Shown: piece by piece, positions 23,171-31,562 of the stretch | Numbering within the stretch: the first letter of the stretch is position 1 | Layout: the number at the start of each line of letters is the position of its first letter | NCBI GenBank assembly: GCA_905612375.1 | Contig: CAJQRS010000017.1 | Coordinates: forward strand, 1-49,243 | DNA: 49,243 nt | DNA from: an uncultured Candidatus Pelagibacter sp. | Lineage (GTDB): Bacteria > Pseudomonadota > Alphaproteobacteria > Pelagibacterales > Pelagibacteraceae | Reading direction: 5' to 3' | Made by a program: the position numbers and the translations under genes | Notes under the pieces: generated by a model | Databases searched by the model: none | What the model saw: the letters and a program-made list of their open reading frames with translations, nothing else | Told to the model about the DNA's origin: nothing

Positions 23171-23866
23171 ATGGATAAGATTCATCAGGTTAAATCCATT
23201 AGTATTTGGATATTTTTAATACCATTCATAGCAGTAAATACATGTCTTATTTTAATAACAGAATTTCAATGGTTATTTCCTAATCAAGAAGATATTATTC
23301 ATAATACTTTTCCCTACTTTGATGGTGGTGCCTCAATAAGCAGAACTGTAAGACCTTATCCAAGTTGGTTAATATTTAAACCAGCAATGTTTTTAACATC
23401 ATTTTTTTTAATTAAATACTGGTATTATTGTAAAGAAATAATAATTGCTCTTAATAAAGAGCATATACATATTAAAAAAATTATTTTTTTTGGAGTAGGT
23501 TCAGCAATAGCACTAACTATTCATTCAATATTTTTAGGTATAAAATTTGATAACGATTTATACAAACTGTTTAGAAGAATAATAATGTTATTTTTTATTG
23601 TTTTTGAAATTACAGCCCAAGCTTATTTAGTTGCAATACTTTATTCATTCAAAAGTAAATTAGATAAACATATAAATAAAAAAATTTTAAAAGCTAAACT
23701 GATATTAGTATCTACATTAGTTATAGTTGCAATAATATGTGTGCCAATCATAAGTTGGCCAGGGGATAAATTTAAATTTTTAAAACATTTATTAGAATGG
23801 GATTATTTTTTAGGAGTTATTACTTTTTATTTATTGACCTATTTTATGTGGAAAAAGAAAAATTAA
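23171..23866 (+). CDS. Six-helix membrane protein, possibly Frag1/DRAM/Sfk1-like
   Basis: Integral membrane protein of 231 aa with about six hydrophobic segments and an extracytoplasmic loop after helix 1 ([20 protein letters not shown]). That loop pattern, an aromatic-Pro stretch before an S-I-S-R/E motif and a Pro-rich entry into helix 2, recalls the Frag1/DRAM/Sfk1 family. The match is weak and made by eye. Its end overlaps the convergent mnmA end by 4 bp. Function unknown. Confidence 0.65.
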   Translation: MDKIHQVKSISIWIFLIPFIAVNTCLILITEFQWLFPNQEDIIHNTFPYFDGGASISRTVRPYPSWLIFKPAMFLTSFFLIKYWYYCKEIIIALNKEHIHIKKIIFFGVGSAIALTIHSIFLGIKFDNDLYKLFRRIIMLFFIVFEITAQAYLVAILYSFKSKLDKHINKKILKAKLILVSTLVIVAIICVPIISWPGDKFKFLKHLLEWDYFLGVITFYLLTYFMWKKKN

Positions 23867-24978
23867 TTTGTAATCCATCCACCACCTAAAACCTTATATC
23901 CTAAGTCATTTTTTGAATAAAAAACACAAGCTTGTCCAGGTGCAATTCCATGCTCTTCCTCAAGTAAATTGATATTTGCTGAGGTAGCCATAAAATTTAT
24001 TTTAGCTTTAATTAGTCTGCCGGTAGATCTTACTTTTACAAATAATTCTTTTTCAAAATCATTTTGATCATTGGTTATAATATTTAAATCTTTTAAATTA
24101 ATTTTAGTTTTAACCAAATGTTCTTTAGCACCAACAATGATTTCATTTTTTTCTGCAAAAATTTTTATTACATATAATGGGTTTTTATCTGAAATTCCTA
24201 TTCCTTTTCTTTGACCAATTGTATAATTAATAATTCCATCATGAACACCTAATACATCACCTTCCATATTCTTTATATTTCCTTTATTAAATGAGTTTGG
24301 TCTAAATTTTTCTATAACAGATGCATAATCTCCATTAGGTACAAAGCATATATCTTGGCTATCCGGTTTATCTGCAACATTAAGGTCAAGCTTCCTTGCT
24401 ATTTTTCTTGTTTCATCTTTAAGAAGATTTCCTAAAGGAAATCTTAAAAAATTTAACTGTTCTTTTGTAGTATTAAATAAGAAATAACTTTGATCCCTAT
24501 TTAGATCTATTCCACGATACATATCTGTATTATTTTTTTCAGTAACACTTTTTACATAATGACCTGTAACTAGGGCATCTGCATTTAATCTTTTTGCTTC
24601 ATTAAATAAATCTGTAAATTTAACTGTTTTATTACACTGAACACAAGGTATCGGTGTTTCACCATTTAAATAACTATCTATAAAATTGTTGATTACACCC
24701 TCTTTAAATTTATCTTGATAGTAAAGAATCTTATGTTCAATCTTTAACTTATCAGCTACTCTTTTAGCATCCATAATATCTTGACCAGCACAACATTGCT
24801 TTGATGAAGTTGTTTCCTTGTTGTCGTTGTAAAGTTTTAAAGTTATGCCTATAACGTTATAGCCTTCATTTTTCATCATCGCAGCAACCGTTGAAGAATC
24901 TACTCCACCAGACATGGCGACAACAACTAAACTATCTTTTGGCTCTTTAGCTATTCCAATTGAATTAAATTTTGTCAT
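23863..24978 (-). CDS. mnmA: tRNA-specific 2-thiouridylase
   Basis: Adds sulfur to U34 of tRNA-Lys, -Glu and -Gln using ATP and a persulfide relay. The protein has 371 aa. The PP-loop SGGVDSS lies at residues 23-29. The two catalytic cysteines are in [11 protein letters not shown] and [13 protein letters not shown], and the conserved GQRKGIGI and GGGWI motifs close the protein. It is monocistronic, converging with the 231-aa membrane protein gene and divergent from the DUF3553 gene. Confidence 0.96.
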   Translation of the reverse strand: MTKFNSIGIAKEPKDSLVVVAMSGGVDSSTVAAMMKNEGYNVIGITLKLYNDNKETTSSKQCCAGQDIMDAKRVADKLKIEHKILYYQDKFKEGVINNFIDSYLNGETPIPCVQCNKTVKFTDLFNEAKRLNADALVTGHYVKSVTEKNNTDMYRGIDLNRDQSYFLFNTTKEQLNFLRFPLGNLLKDETRKIARKLDLNVADKPDSQDICFVPNGDYASVIEKFRPNSFNKGNIKNMEGDVLGVHDGIINYTIGQRKGIGISDKNPLYVIKIFAEKNEIIVGAKEHLVKTKINLKDLNIITNDQNDFEKELFVKVRSTGRLIKAKINFMATSANINLLEEEHGIAPGQACVFYSKNDLGYKVLGGGWITN

Positions 24979-25020
24979 ATTTAATGTTATTTATTCCTAT
25001 ATTTTATATAAGTAAATTAA

Positions 25021-25191
25021 ATGATTTTAGATTATGAACCAGGTGATAAAGTCACTAATCCAGACAATAAAGACTGGGGTATTGGGCAGGTTCAATCAAT
25101 AATTAACGGAAAAGTCACAATTAATTTTGAAAATGTTGGAAAAAAAGTAATTAACTCTAAAATAATTAAAATAGAAAAAATTTATAAATGA
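25021..25191 (+). CDS. DUF3553-family small protein
   Basis: A 56-aa protein with the family pattern: PGDKVTNPDNKDWGIGQVQS, then short strands ending in VTINFENVGKKVI. DUF3553 proteins are small beta-barrel-like proteins common in alphaproteobacteria, with no established function. The last codon overlaps the cysQ start by 4 bp (ATGA), so it is translationally coupled to cysQ. Confidence 0.8.
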   Translation: MILDYEPGDKVTNPDNKDWGIGQVQSIINGKVTINFENVGKKVINSKIIKIEKIYK

Positions 25192-25958
25192 ATATTGAAG
25201 AAGCAAAAAAAATAACACTATCATTAATAAGTACCTTCATGAAAGCAAGCCAGGTTGCTCTAGATCTTCGAAAAGCTGGTTTAAAAAAAGAGATTAAGTC
25301 AGATAACACACCAGTGACTAATGGTGATATTGAGGTTAATGAAATCTTAACCAAAAAGATATCTGAAATCACACCAAATATCGTAATTATCTCAGAAGAA
25401 AATGTCTCTCATAAAAATGAGGAAAATCTAAAAAATTTTTGGTTAATAGATCCCATTGATGGAACAAGAGATTACATAAGTGGTAGAGATGAATTCACAT
25501 TAAATGCTGCTTTAATAATAAATAAGAAACCAGCTATAGGTATTATTACTGCACCTGCAAAAAAAAGAGTTTTTTATTCTTATGGAATGTCAAATAGTTA
25601 TGAATTAATTGATCATCAAGAGATTAACCTAATTAATAAAAAAAAAGATTATAAAGAATTAAAAGCTGTTAGCTACTCGGATGAATTAAATTTAGAAATT
25701 ATAGAAGTGCATAAGAAATACAATATTACGTCTCATCAAAAAATGAAAAGTTCCTTAAAATTTTGTGTTATTGCTGCAGGTGAGTTTGATTTATATGCGG
25801 CAGAACCAAGAGCATGTGAATGGGATATAGCAGCAGGACATGCGATACTCGAACATGCTGGTGGCGAGGTAGCTGATTTTGATAATAATGAAATTTTATA
25901 TGGTAAACCAGATTTTAAAAACCCTAGTTTAATTATAAGGAATAAAAATATACTCTAA
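25188..25958 (+). CDS. cysQ: 3'(2'),5'-bisphosphate nucleotidase (inositol monophosphatase family)
   Basis: Mg-dependent phosphatase of 256 aa. The metal ligands are E70/E71 (IISEEN) and the DPIDGTRDY box at 88-96. The second signature is EWDIAAGHAILEHAGG. CysQ hydrolyses phosphoadenosine phosphate, a by-product of sulfate assimilation and sulfotransfer. In bacteria with reduced sulfate assimilation it may instead control nucleotide or inositol phosphates. It is coupled to the DUF3553 gene upstream and to a 46-aa membrane protein downstream. Confidence 0.88.
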   Translation: MNIEEAKKITLSLISTFMKASQVALDLRKAGLKKEIKSDNTPVTNGDIEVNEILTKKISEITPNIVIISEENVSHKNEENLKNFWLIDPIDGTRDYISGRDEFTLNAALIINKKPAIGIITAPAKKRVFYSYGMSNSYELIDHQEINLINKKKDYKELKAVSYSDELNLEIIEVHKKYNITSHQKMKSSLKFCVIAAGEFDLYAAEPRACEWDIAAGHAILEHAGGEVADFDNNEILYGKPDFKNPSLIIRNKNIL

Positions 25959-26098
25959 TGGATGAACAATTAAGAATAATTTTGATAATAATAGTTTCTG
26001 TATCAATATTTGGTTTACTAGTTTTTGTGTTTGTTAAAAACTATATAAGAAATGCAGTTAATCACTTGGCAGAAGAGGAGAAGAAAAAATTAAAGTAA
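25958..26098 (+). CDS. 46-aa single-helix membrane protein
   Basis: Not recognised. The frame starts on the last base of the cysQ stop (TAATG) and encodes MDEQLRIILIIIVSVSIFGL, i.e. one membrane helix (about residues 6-26), then a basic/acidic amphipathic tail (VKNYIRNAVNHLAEEEKKKL). Its end overlaps the convergent recX end by 9 bp. The TAATG coupling and conserved-looking topology support a real gene. Confidence 0.6.
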   Translation: MDEQLRIILIIIVSVSIFGLLVFVFVKNYIRNAVNHLAEEEKKKLK

Positions 26099-26653
26099 TT
26101 TGATAATCTTTAGGTACTCTGACTGATCAATATCCATAATTCTTTTAGATGTTTGAAAATCAAAACCATTTCTTGCAAGAAGTGAGATATCTTTTTTATA
26201 AAATAAAGGCCTATTGTCTTCTGCTCTAGCAGGTCCTATTCTTTTTTTCTTACAAATCTTTATACCAGAAAAAAAATCTTGATCAGAATTATCCTCTTTA
26301 ATCTTCTCAATAGACTCTTTGATATATGTTTCATTAATACCCTTACCCATAAGATAATATCTAATCTTATTTATAGAGCTTCCTTTTTGAATTAGACTCC
26401 GTGTTTTGCTCTCAGAATAAAATTTATCACTAATAAATTTACTTTTTTCAAGATCGGGTAAAACGATATCAATAAGGTCAGTGATATCTTGTTTTTTAAC
26501 GTTAGGTATATTTGCTTTAAGGTATTTTTTTAATAAATAAGTTCTCAACTGTTGTTTAGACGGGGCATATTTTTCAATATAGGCAAAAGAAAAATTCCTC
26601 ATTTCTTCCATAGTAACCTCTAGTGTTTTTTTTCTATTTCTAATAGGAATCAT
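26090..26653 (-). CDS. recX: RecX-family regulator
   Basis: Helical protein of 187 aa of the RecX family, which binds RecA filaments and limits recombinase activity. The repeated three-helix modules are visible: QLRTYLLKKYLKANIP near residue 36, SINKIRYYLMGKGINETYI near 93, and a third, weaker one (ISLLARNGFDFQTSKRIMD). Recognition rests on the kGi/RGf motifs and length rather than strong identity. recA is not adjacent, as is usual in SAR11-like genomes. Confidence 0.75.
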   Translation of the reverse strand: MIPIRNRKKTLEVTMEEMRNFSFAYIEKYAPSKQQLRTYLLKKYLKANIPNVKKQDITDLIDIVLPDLEKSKFISDKFYSESKTRSLIQKGSSINKIRYYLMGKGINETYIKESIEKIKEDNSDQDFFSGIKICKKKRIGPARAEDNRPLFYKKDISLLARNGFDFQTSKRIMDIDQSEYLKIIKLL

Positions 26654-26711
26654 GTTATCTTGTAATATAATACACTATAAAATGATCGAACAAATTTATA
26701 CATTCTTTACT

Positions 26712-27155
26712 ATGGAAATAATTTTTCTCTGGTTAAACTTGGGTGTTTTACCTTTTTGGTTTACCTTGATAATTTTTCCAAAATCACAAATATCTAGAAT
26801 TTTTATAGCCTCTGTTTTTCCAATAATCATATTAAGTTTAGCGTATGCCTACTTACTCCATATTGCCTACCTGGATAGTTATGATTTTTTACAAAATTTT
26901 AAACTTTATTTAGGATTGGGTGAAATTTCTAATTTATTTGAAAATCAACATTTTTTAATTTTATTTTGGATACATTTTTTGGCTATGAATTTATTTTGTG
27001 GTGGCTGGATTGTTAATGACTCTCAAATGTTTGGCATTAATAAATTTCTCGTATCAATTCCGCTTACAATTACTTATTTAATTGGCCCAATTGGAATACT
27101 TATATATTGGATTATAAGAATATTTTACGCAAAAAGAATAAGACTCTATGATTAA
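26712..27155 (+). CDS. ABA4-like (DUF4281) membrane protein
   Basis: Four-helix membrane protein. Family features are LNLGVLPFWFTLIIFP at the N-terminus, FENQHFLILFWIHFLAMNLFCGGWIVNDSQ in the middle and PIGILIYWIIRI at the end, matching the DUF4281/ABA4-like pattern (the plant member is needed for neoxanthin synthesis). The ATG giving MEIIFLWLNLG was chosen because the family begins just before helix 1. ATGs at 26682 and 26652 in the same frame are alternatives. The bacterial function is not established. The start of the next gene overlaps its end by 8 bp. Confidence 0.75.
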   Translation: MEIIFLWLNLGVLPFWFTLIIFPKSQISRIFIASVFPIIILSLAYAYLLHIAYLDSYDFLQNFKLYLGLGEISNLFENQHFLILFWIHFLAMNLFCGGWIVNDSQMFGINKFLVSIPLTITYLIGPIGILIYWIIRIFYAKRIRLYD

Positions 27156-27732
27156 ATCAATAGATTTTTATTTTGATTTTATTAGCCCTTACTCTTACTT
27201 AGCTCACAAAAAAATAAAAATTATCAAAAAAGAAAAGGATATTAATTTCATATATAAACCAATTCTTGTTGGTGGCCTTCATAACTTACAGGGTATAACT
27301 GCACCAGCTTTTATTGAGCCTAAATTAAAGCATATGATAAATGATTGTGATTTAATTGCTAAAAAAAATAAATCTAGTTTTATTTGGAATTCTAAATTTC
27401 CTATTAACTCATTAGATATCATGCGTGGTTATCTTTTTTTAAATGATGAAACTAAAGATTTATACCTAAATGTAATATTTGATGGTTATTGGAAAGATAA
27501 TTTAGACATTTCTGATAAAAAAGTTTTAAAGACTCTTCTTAATAAATGTAAAATCAATTCAAATGAGTTCTTTGATGGTATTAAAGACCATAAGATTAAA
27601 GATAGATTAAAAGATAATACACAAGAAGCTCATGATAATGAAATATTCGGTGCTCCTAGTTTTGTTGTGAATAATAAGATGTTTTGGGGACAAGATAGAT
27701 TAGAATTTGCATTAGAAGAGTATAATAAATAG
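27148..27732 (+). CDS. DsbA-fold 2-hydroxychromene-2-carboxylate isomerase family protein
   Basis: Thioredoxin/kappa-class GST-like isomerase of 194 aa. The start IDFYFDFISPYSYLAHKK is diagnostic, with Ser in place of the DsbA CxxC (SPYSYL). GAPSFVVNNKMFWGQDRLEF is the usual cis-Pro and C-terminal motif. The classical reaction is a glutathione-dependent isomerisation in naphthalene breakdown. In a streamlined marine genome the substrate is more likely another aromatic or lipid-derived compound. It overlaps the ABA4-like gene by 8 bp. Confidence 0.88.
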   Translation: MIKSIDFYFDFISPYSYLAHKKIKIIKKEKDINFIYKPILVGGLHNLQGITAPAFIEPKLKHMINDCDLIAKKNKSSFIWNSKFPINSLDIMRGYLFLNDETKDLYLNVIFDGYWKDNLDISDKKVLKTLLNKCKINSNEFFDGIKDHKIKDRLKDNTQEAHDNEIFGAPSFVVNNKMFWGQDRLEFALEEYNK

Positions 27733-27733
27733 T

Positions 27734-28117
27734 TTAAAGTATTTTAAAATCACTTTGGCTGATTGCTGCAAAGCCACCTTCAATGTGCGAAACTTTTTCA
27801 AAACCCATTTCTTTTAAAGATTTCGCTGCAAGAGCTGATCTTAATCCACCAGCACAAAATAAAACCATTTCTTTATTCATATCAAGTTTACCACTTTTAA
27901 AATAAGGACCATCTGGGTCTAGCCAAAATTCCAACATTCCTCTTGGGATGTGATTTGAATTTTCAACTCTACCTGTTTTATCTAGTTCACCCTTTTCCCT
28001 AATATCAATTAATGTACATGTACCTTCATTAGATAGCTTTAATGCTTCATTAGCAGTAATAGTTTTAACTTCTCTTAATGCCTCTAAAACTAGAGTTTGT
28101 GATGATTTAATAGCCAT
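27734..28117 (-). CDS. Single-domain rhodanese-like protein
   Basis: Sulfurtransferase-fold protein of 127 aa. The active-site loop is FCAGGLRSA with the catalytic Cys at about residue 89. LIDIREKGELDKTGRV is the family CH2A-like motif near the N-terminus. There is no signal peptide, so it acts in the cytoplasm. It would carry sulfane sulfur to an acceptor. No direct partner is adjacent, but a second rhodanese domain fused to a persulfide dioxygenase lies at 38.4 kb. Confidence 0.9.
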   Translation of the reverse strand: MAIKSSQTLVLEALREVKTITANEALKLSNEGTCTLIDIREKGELDKTGRVENSNHIPRGMLEFWLDPDGPYFKSGKLDMNKEMVLFCAGGLRSALAAKSLKEMGFEKVSHIEGGFAAISQSDFKIL

Positions 28118-28149
28118 AATATTGTAAAAATTAAATCATAAACAATTAT

Positions 28150-29139
28150 ATGAAAAAAAGCATCATAAAAAAACTATTTATTAAACTTTCAAAAGTTTTA
28201 GGTTACGAGATAATCGACCAAAGTGATTTTAGTTCACCTACTCTTCAGAAAGAATTAAATGAAGATCTTTCAATCATAAATAAAAAATCAATTGTTTTGC
28301 CTTTGGGTGAAGTAAAAATTACCAAAAAAGTAAGTACTGTACTTGTTATATTTAGAACTAACACTGATGTTGAAATATGGGATCAAAATAAAAAGAGGTT
28401 ATTTGAAGAACCAAAAATTGAATATTCGATAAGAGCTTTAAAATCACTAATAAGATCAATTAATTTTTCTAAAACAAAATACTCAAATATTAAATTTAAA
28501 ATAATAATTGTTGATGACAAGTCCAAAGAAGAAAATTTAAACAAGATTAAGAAACTTATAGATGGAAGTGGTTTAGATATAAGTATTACTCCTTTAAATC
28601 ATGATAAATATAAAAATACAATCAAACAACAAAAGAATAATCAAACCTTTTCAAATCTAGCCAGTTTACTTCAATCTTTTGAACTGGGGAAAAAACATTG
28701 TGAAGATTTAGTTTTCTTTGTAGAGGATGATTACTTACACTTTGAACCTATGATGGAAGAGATGATTGCATCATATGAAAGAATAGCCTCTCAAGTTAAT
28801 AAAGATATCTTTATGTGTCCTACTGATTATCCATATCTGTATATGAATAATGAAAAAACAAATATTTTAATTGGAAATAAAAGACATTGGAGAACAATCA
28901 ATCAAACTCTATGTACATTCATGACCACAAAGTCACTACTAGATAAGTATTGGAATAATTTTTATAATACTTGTTTAGATAGAAATGATCCTTTTGAAAA
29001 ACACTTAAATGAAATCTATTCAAAAGAATTTTGCATCTCACCTTTAAAAAGTCTTTCTTTACATCTAACAAATGTAAATTCTAGCTACGGGCTATCGCCT
29101 TTTATTGATTACAAAAAACTTTGGGATGAAAATGAATGA
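28150..29139 (+). CDS. GT-A-like glycosyltransferase or glycan-related protein
   Basis: A 329-aa protein with a GT-A-type core. IIIVDDKSKEE places an Asp pair at 122-123 and VFFVEDDYLHFEP gives an acidic metal-binding motif at 192-195, spaced like GT2 family donors. The N-terminal 60 residues are basic and precede a VSTVLVIFRTNTD strand. The acceptor and donor are unknown. It overlaps the next gene by about 14 bp, so it is coupled to a nuclease-fold protein, an odd pairing for a glycosyltransferase. Confidence 0.65.
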   Translation: MKKSIIKKLFIKLSKVLGYEIIDQSDFSSPTLQKELNEDLSIINKKSIVLPLGEVKITKKVSTVLVIFRTNTDVEIWDQNKKRLFEEPKIEYSIRALKSLIRSINFSKTKYSNIKFKIIIVDDKSKEENLNKIKKLIDGSGLDISITPLNHDKYKNTIKQQKNNQTFSNLASLLQSFELGKKHCEDLVFFVEDDYLHFEPMMEEMIASYERIASQVNKDIFMCPTDYPYLYMNNEKTNILIGNKRHWRTINQTLCTFMTTKSLLDKYWNNFYNTCLDRNDPFEKHLNEIYSKEFCISPLKSLSLHLTNVNSSYGLSPFIDYKKLWDENE

Positions 29140-29608
29140 ATTTGATATTACAAAATTTAGCGATGATGAAGTAATTTCACTATATCCAAAAATATTAAAG
29201 GAATTAAAAAATCGAAATATTATTAGAACTAATAATCTAGTTGGAGATCTAGGAGAATATTGGTGTATAAAAAAATATAACGAAATTAGTGGTCTACCCA
29301 AACTACAAGATGCACCAAAAAGTACAAAAAATATAGATGCTATTAGTGTAAATGGAGAAAGATATGCAATTAAATCAACATCTGGATCAGGTACCGGAGT
29401 TTTTGCAAGTATTCCCACAGATGATGATACTAAAATTTTTTTTGAATACTTAATTTTAGTAATTTTCGATAAAGACTACACCTTAAAAGAAATCTTTGAA
29501 TTAAATTGGGAACAATTTTTAAAATTTAGAAGAATGAAGCCTCCAGAAAATAAGTGGAATATTCCAATCACAAAAAATCTTAAATTTGACGCTAAAAAAA
29601 TTTTTTAA
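29126..29608 (+). CDS. DUF6998-like, restriction-endonuclease-fold protein
   Basis: About 160 aa. The core resembles PD-(D/E)xK domains of the DUF6998 type: E44 in LVGDLGEYWC, D71 in KNIDAISVNGERY, and the strand AIKST with K83. Relatives usually show Q-x-K or E-x-K here. This protein has Ala81 at the Q/E position, so catalysis may be impaired or use another residue. The ATG at 29126 (or 29132) lies within the end of the preceding gene. Function unknown; no methyltransferase or other restriction gene is nearby. Confidence 0.6.
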   Translation: MKMNEFDITKFSDDEVISLYPKILKELKNRNIIRTNNLVGDLGEYWCIKKYNEISGLPKLQDAPKSTKNIDAISVNGERYAIKSTSGSGTGVFASIPTDDDTKIFFEYLILVIFDKDYTLKEIFELNWEQFLKFRRMKPPENKWNIPITKNLKFDAKKIF

Positions 29609-29675
29609 ATTTGTTAATTAAAAGGTTCCAATAAAAGAGCTTATTATATAGCTATCAGTGGGGTATATTAGATTC

Positions 29676-30977
29676 TTAATCTCTGATTGCGTAAGCTCTT
29701 ACTCCTATTTCTGCAACATCGGTTCCAAGTTTTTCTGCTTCTTTACTGATACGTAAGCCAACAGTTCCTTTCAAAGTTTTGAAGATAATAAATGAAAGTA
29801 TAAAACTGAAAGAGCAAACTGCTAACACACCTGTAAACTGTGTTCCAAAAGATGTATCTGGATTAGTAATAGGAGCTATTAATGTTCCAAATATTCCTGA
29901 GAACATATGAACTGGAATAGCACCAACAACATCATCAAGTCCTCTTCTTTCTAAAAATTTTGTACCAAAGTACATTATCAAAGATCCAATTGAACCAATA
30001 GCTATTGCCAATCCTGGTGTGGGATTTAAAGGCTCAGCAGTGATAGCAACTAAACCAGCTAACGCACCATTCAACATCATAACTACATCTGTTTTTCTAT
30101 CTAATAATCTTGTAACTATGGCACCTGTTACAACCCCACCTGCACCTGCAAGGTGAGTGTTCATCGCAATTTTACTTATAGCTGTCACATCATCAAATGT
30201 TCCCATTTGAAGTTGGCTAAAACCATTAAATCCAAACCATCCAAACCATAGTAAAAATGTTCCAAGTGTAACTAGGGGAATACTTGAGGCTGCAAAAGGT
30301 ACTAATGATTTAGTTTCTCCTTTTTTTCCAAATCTTCCTTCTCTTGCACCTAAAACTATTACACCTGCTAAAGCTGCAGAACCACCACATGCATGCACTA
30401 GAGTTGATCCAGCAAAATCAGAAAATCCTAATGTTGCTAGCCAACCACCACCCCACTGCCAACCCATTGAAATTGGGTAAATAAATCCACCCATCAATGC
30501 TGCAAAAATAAAAAAAGGCCATATCTTAATTCTTTCAGCTACTGCTCCTGAAACTATGGATACTGTTGCACAAACAAACATCGCCTGAAAAAACCAATCA
30601 GAACTATCTGAATAACCTGTCTCAATACTTGAATTAGCACTCCAAATTGAAAAAGAACCTATATAGCCACCCTCTGGTATTCCGTATGCTAAATTATAAC
30701 CAAATAAAAAAAATACAATTGAACAAATAGCAAATTTTCCTACATTTTTTGCTGCAATGGTGGATACACTTTTTGTAGTAACCAAACCACATTCAAGCAT
30801 ACAAAAGCCTGCTGCCATTAGTGCGACCAAAACTGAACCTATATAAAAAGCTAAAGTATTAAAGATATACTGACCTTCTGCTGATATAGTTGTTTCTGCA
30901 ATACTAATATTGGTAATGGTAAGTAAAAATATTAAACTAATAATTGGTACTGTTATAATTTTAATTTTTTTTGTCAT
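29676..30977 (-). CDS. amtB: Ammonium transporter
   Basis: Eleven-helix ammonium channel of 433 aa, with an N-terminal signal-like segment (ending ISIAE). The pore histidines are in STLVHACGGSAAL and IPVHMFSGIFGTL. FQAMFVCATVSIVSGAVAER is the conserved Amt signature. A strong AGGAG ribosome site lies 6 nt before the ATG. No glnK/glnB follows, unlike in many bacteria. The 146 bp upstream hold two inverted repeats that may control it or terminate the HU gene behind it. Confidence 0.97.
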   Translation of the reverse strand: MTKKIKIITVPIISLIFLLTITNISIAETTISAEGQYIFNTLAFYIGSVLVALMAAGFCMLECGLVTTKSVSTIAAKNVGKFAICSIVFFLFGYNLAYGIPEGGYIGSFSIWSANSSIETGYSDSSDWFFQAMFVCATVSIVSGAVAERIKIWPFFIFAALMGGFIYPISMGWQWGGGWLATLGFSDFAGSTLVHACGGSAALAGVIVLGAREGRFGKKGETKSLVPFAASSIPLVTLGTFLLWFGWFGFNGFSQLQMGTFDDVTAISKIAMNTHLAGAGGVVTGAIVTRLLDRKTDVVMMLNGALAGLVAITAEPLNPTPGLAIAIGSIGSLIMYFGTKFLERRGLDDVVGAIPVHMFSGIFGTLIAPITNPDTSFGTQFTGVLAVCSFSFILSFIIFKTLKGTVGLRISKEAEKLGTDVAEIGVRAYAIRD

Positions 30978-31050
30978 TAAGAACTCCTGATTGAGGGATA
31001 GCTTATATTCAGGTCTTAATTAAAAACTAATGCTGATGATGAAATGGGGG

Positions 31051-31103
31051 TATGCGATATTCGCATATACTAACAGCCTTGCACATTTCTGTAAAAGGCT
31101 GTT
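31051..31103. promoter_or_regulatory. Two hairpins between amtB and the HU gene
   Basis: A TATGCGA/TCGCATA palindrome (31051-31067, 3-nt loop) is followed by a 9-bp inverted repeat AACAGCCTT/AAGGCTGTT (31072-31080 and 31095-31103, 14-nt loop). Read on the minus strand, the larger one lies 20 nt after the HU stop and could be its terminator, but no T-run follows. The smaller could be an operator or a leader hairpin of amtB. Confidence 0.45.
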
Positions 31104-31123
31104 AATTAAATATTGAGACTTGC

Positions 31124-31399
31124 TTACTTGTTAAACATTTCTTTAAGCGACTTAGCTGGCAAGAACTTAACTTTTTGGGAAGCACCAATTTGAATTTGCT
31201 CTCCAGTTCTTGGGTTTCTTCCAACTCTAGCTTTTCTTTTAGCCACTTTATAAGTACCAAATCCAGCAATTTTCACTGTATCGTCACCTTTTAAAGCATC
31301 TAGAATAGTATTTGTAATTGTATCAAAAGTACGCTCCGCATCAGCTTTACTTAGGTTTAGAGAACCTGAAAGTTGTGCAATTAATTGTTTTTTGTTCAT
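31124..31399 (-). CDS. hup: HU-type DNA-binding protein
   Basis: Histone-like nucleoid protein of 91 aa. The family motif GFGTYKVAKRKARVGRNPRTGEQIQIGAS, with the intercalating-arm Pro in GRNPRTGE, is complete. A GGAG ribosome site lies 8 nt before the ATG. It forms dimers that bend DNA. It is monocistronic, with 163 bp of AT-rich sequence before it. Confidence 0.96.
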   Translation of the reverse strand: MNKKQLIAQLSGSLNLSKADAERTFDTITNTILDALKGDDTVKIAGFGTYKVAKRKARVGRNPRTGEQIQIGASQKVKFLPAKSLKEMFNK

Positions 31400-31562
31400 T
31401 TTTTAGCTCCGATTTTATTGATTATTTCTCTTTATTTTACATAAAAGCTTATAAATCAAGCTTTTTATTAGTGTCTATTAAAATAAAAAACTCTATATAT
31501 GGTGATTTGTTAAATTAATGTTGATTTTAAAGGTTTATTTAACTTTAAAATAAATAAAATAA

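Noticed and set aside
31443..31465. AAAAGCTT/AAGCTTTT hairpin between rseP and HU as a terminator
   Set aside because: It lies almost 100 nt after the rseP stop with no proper T-run on the minus strand; could be chance in AT-rich sequence.
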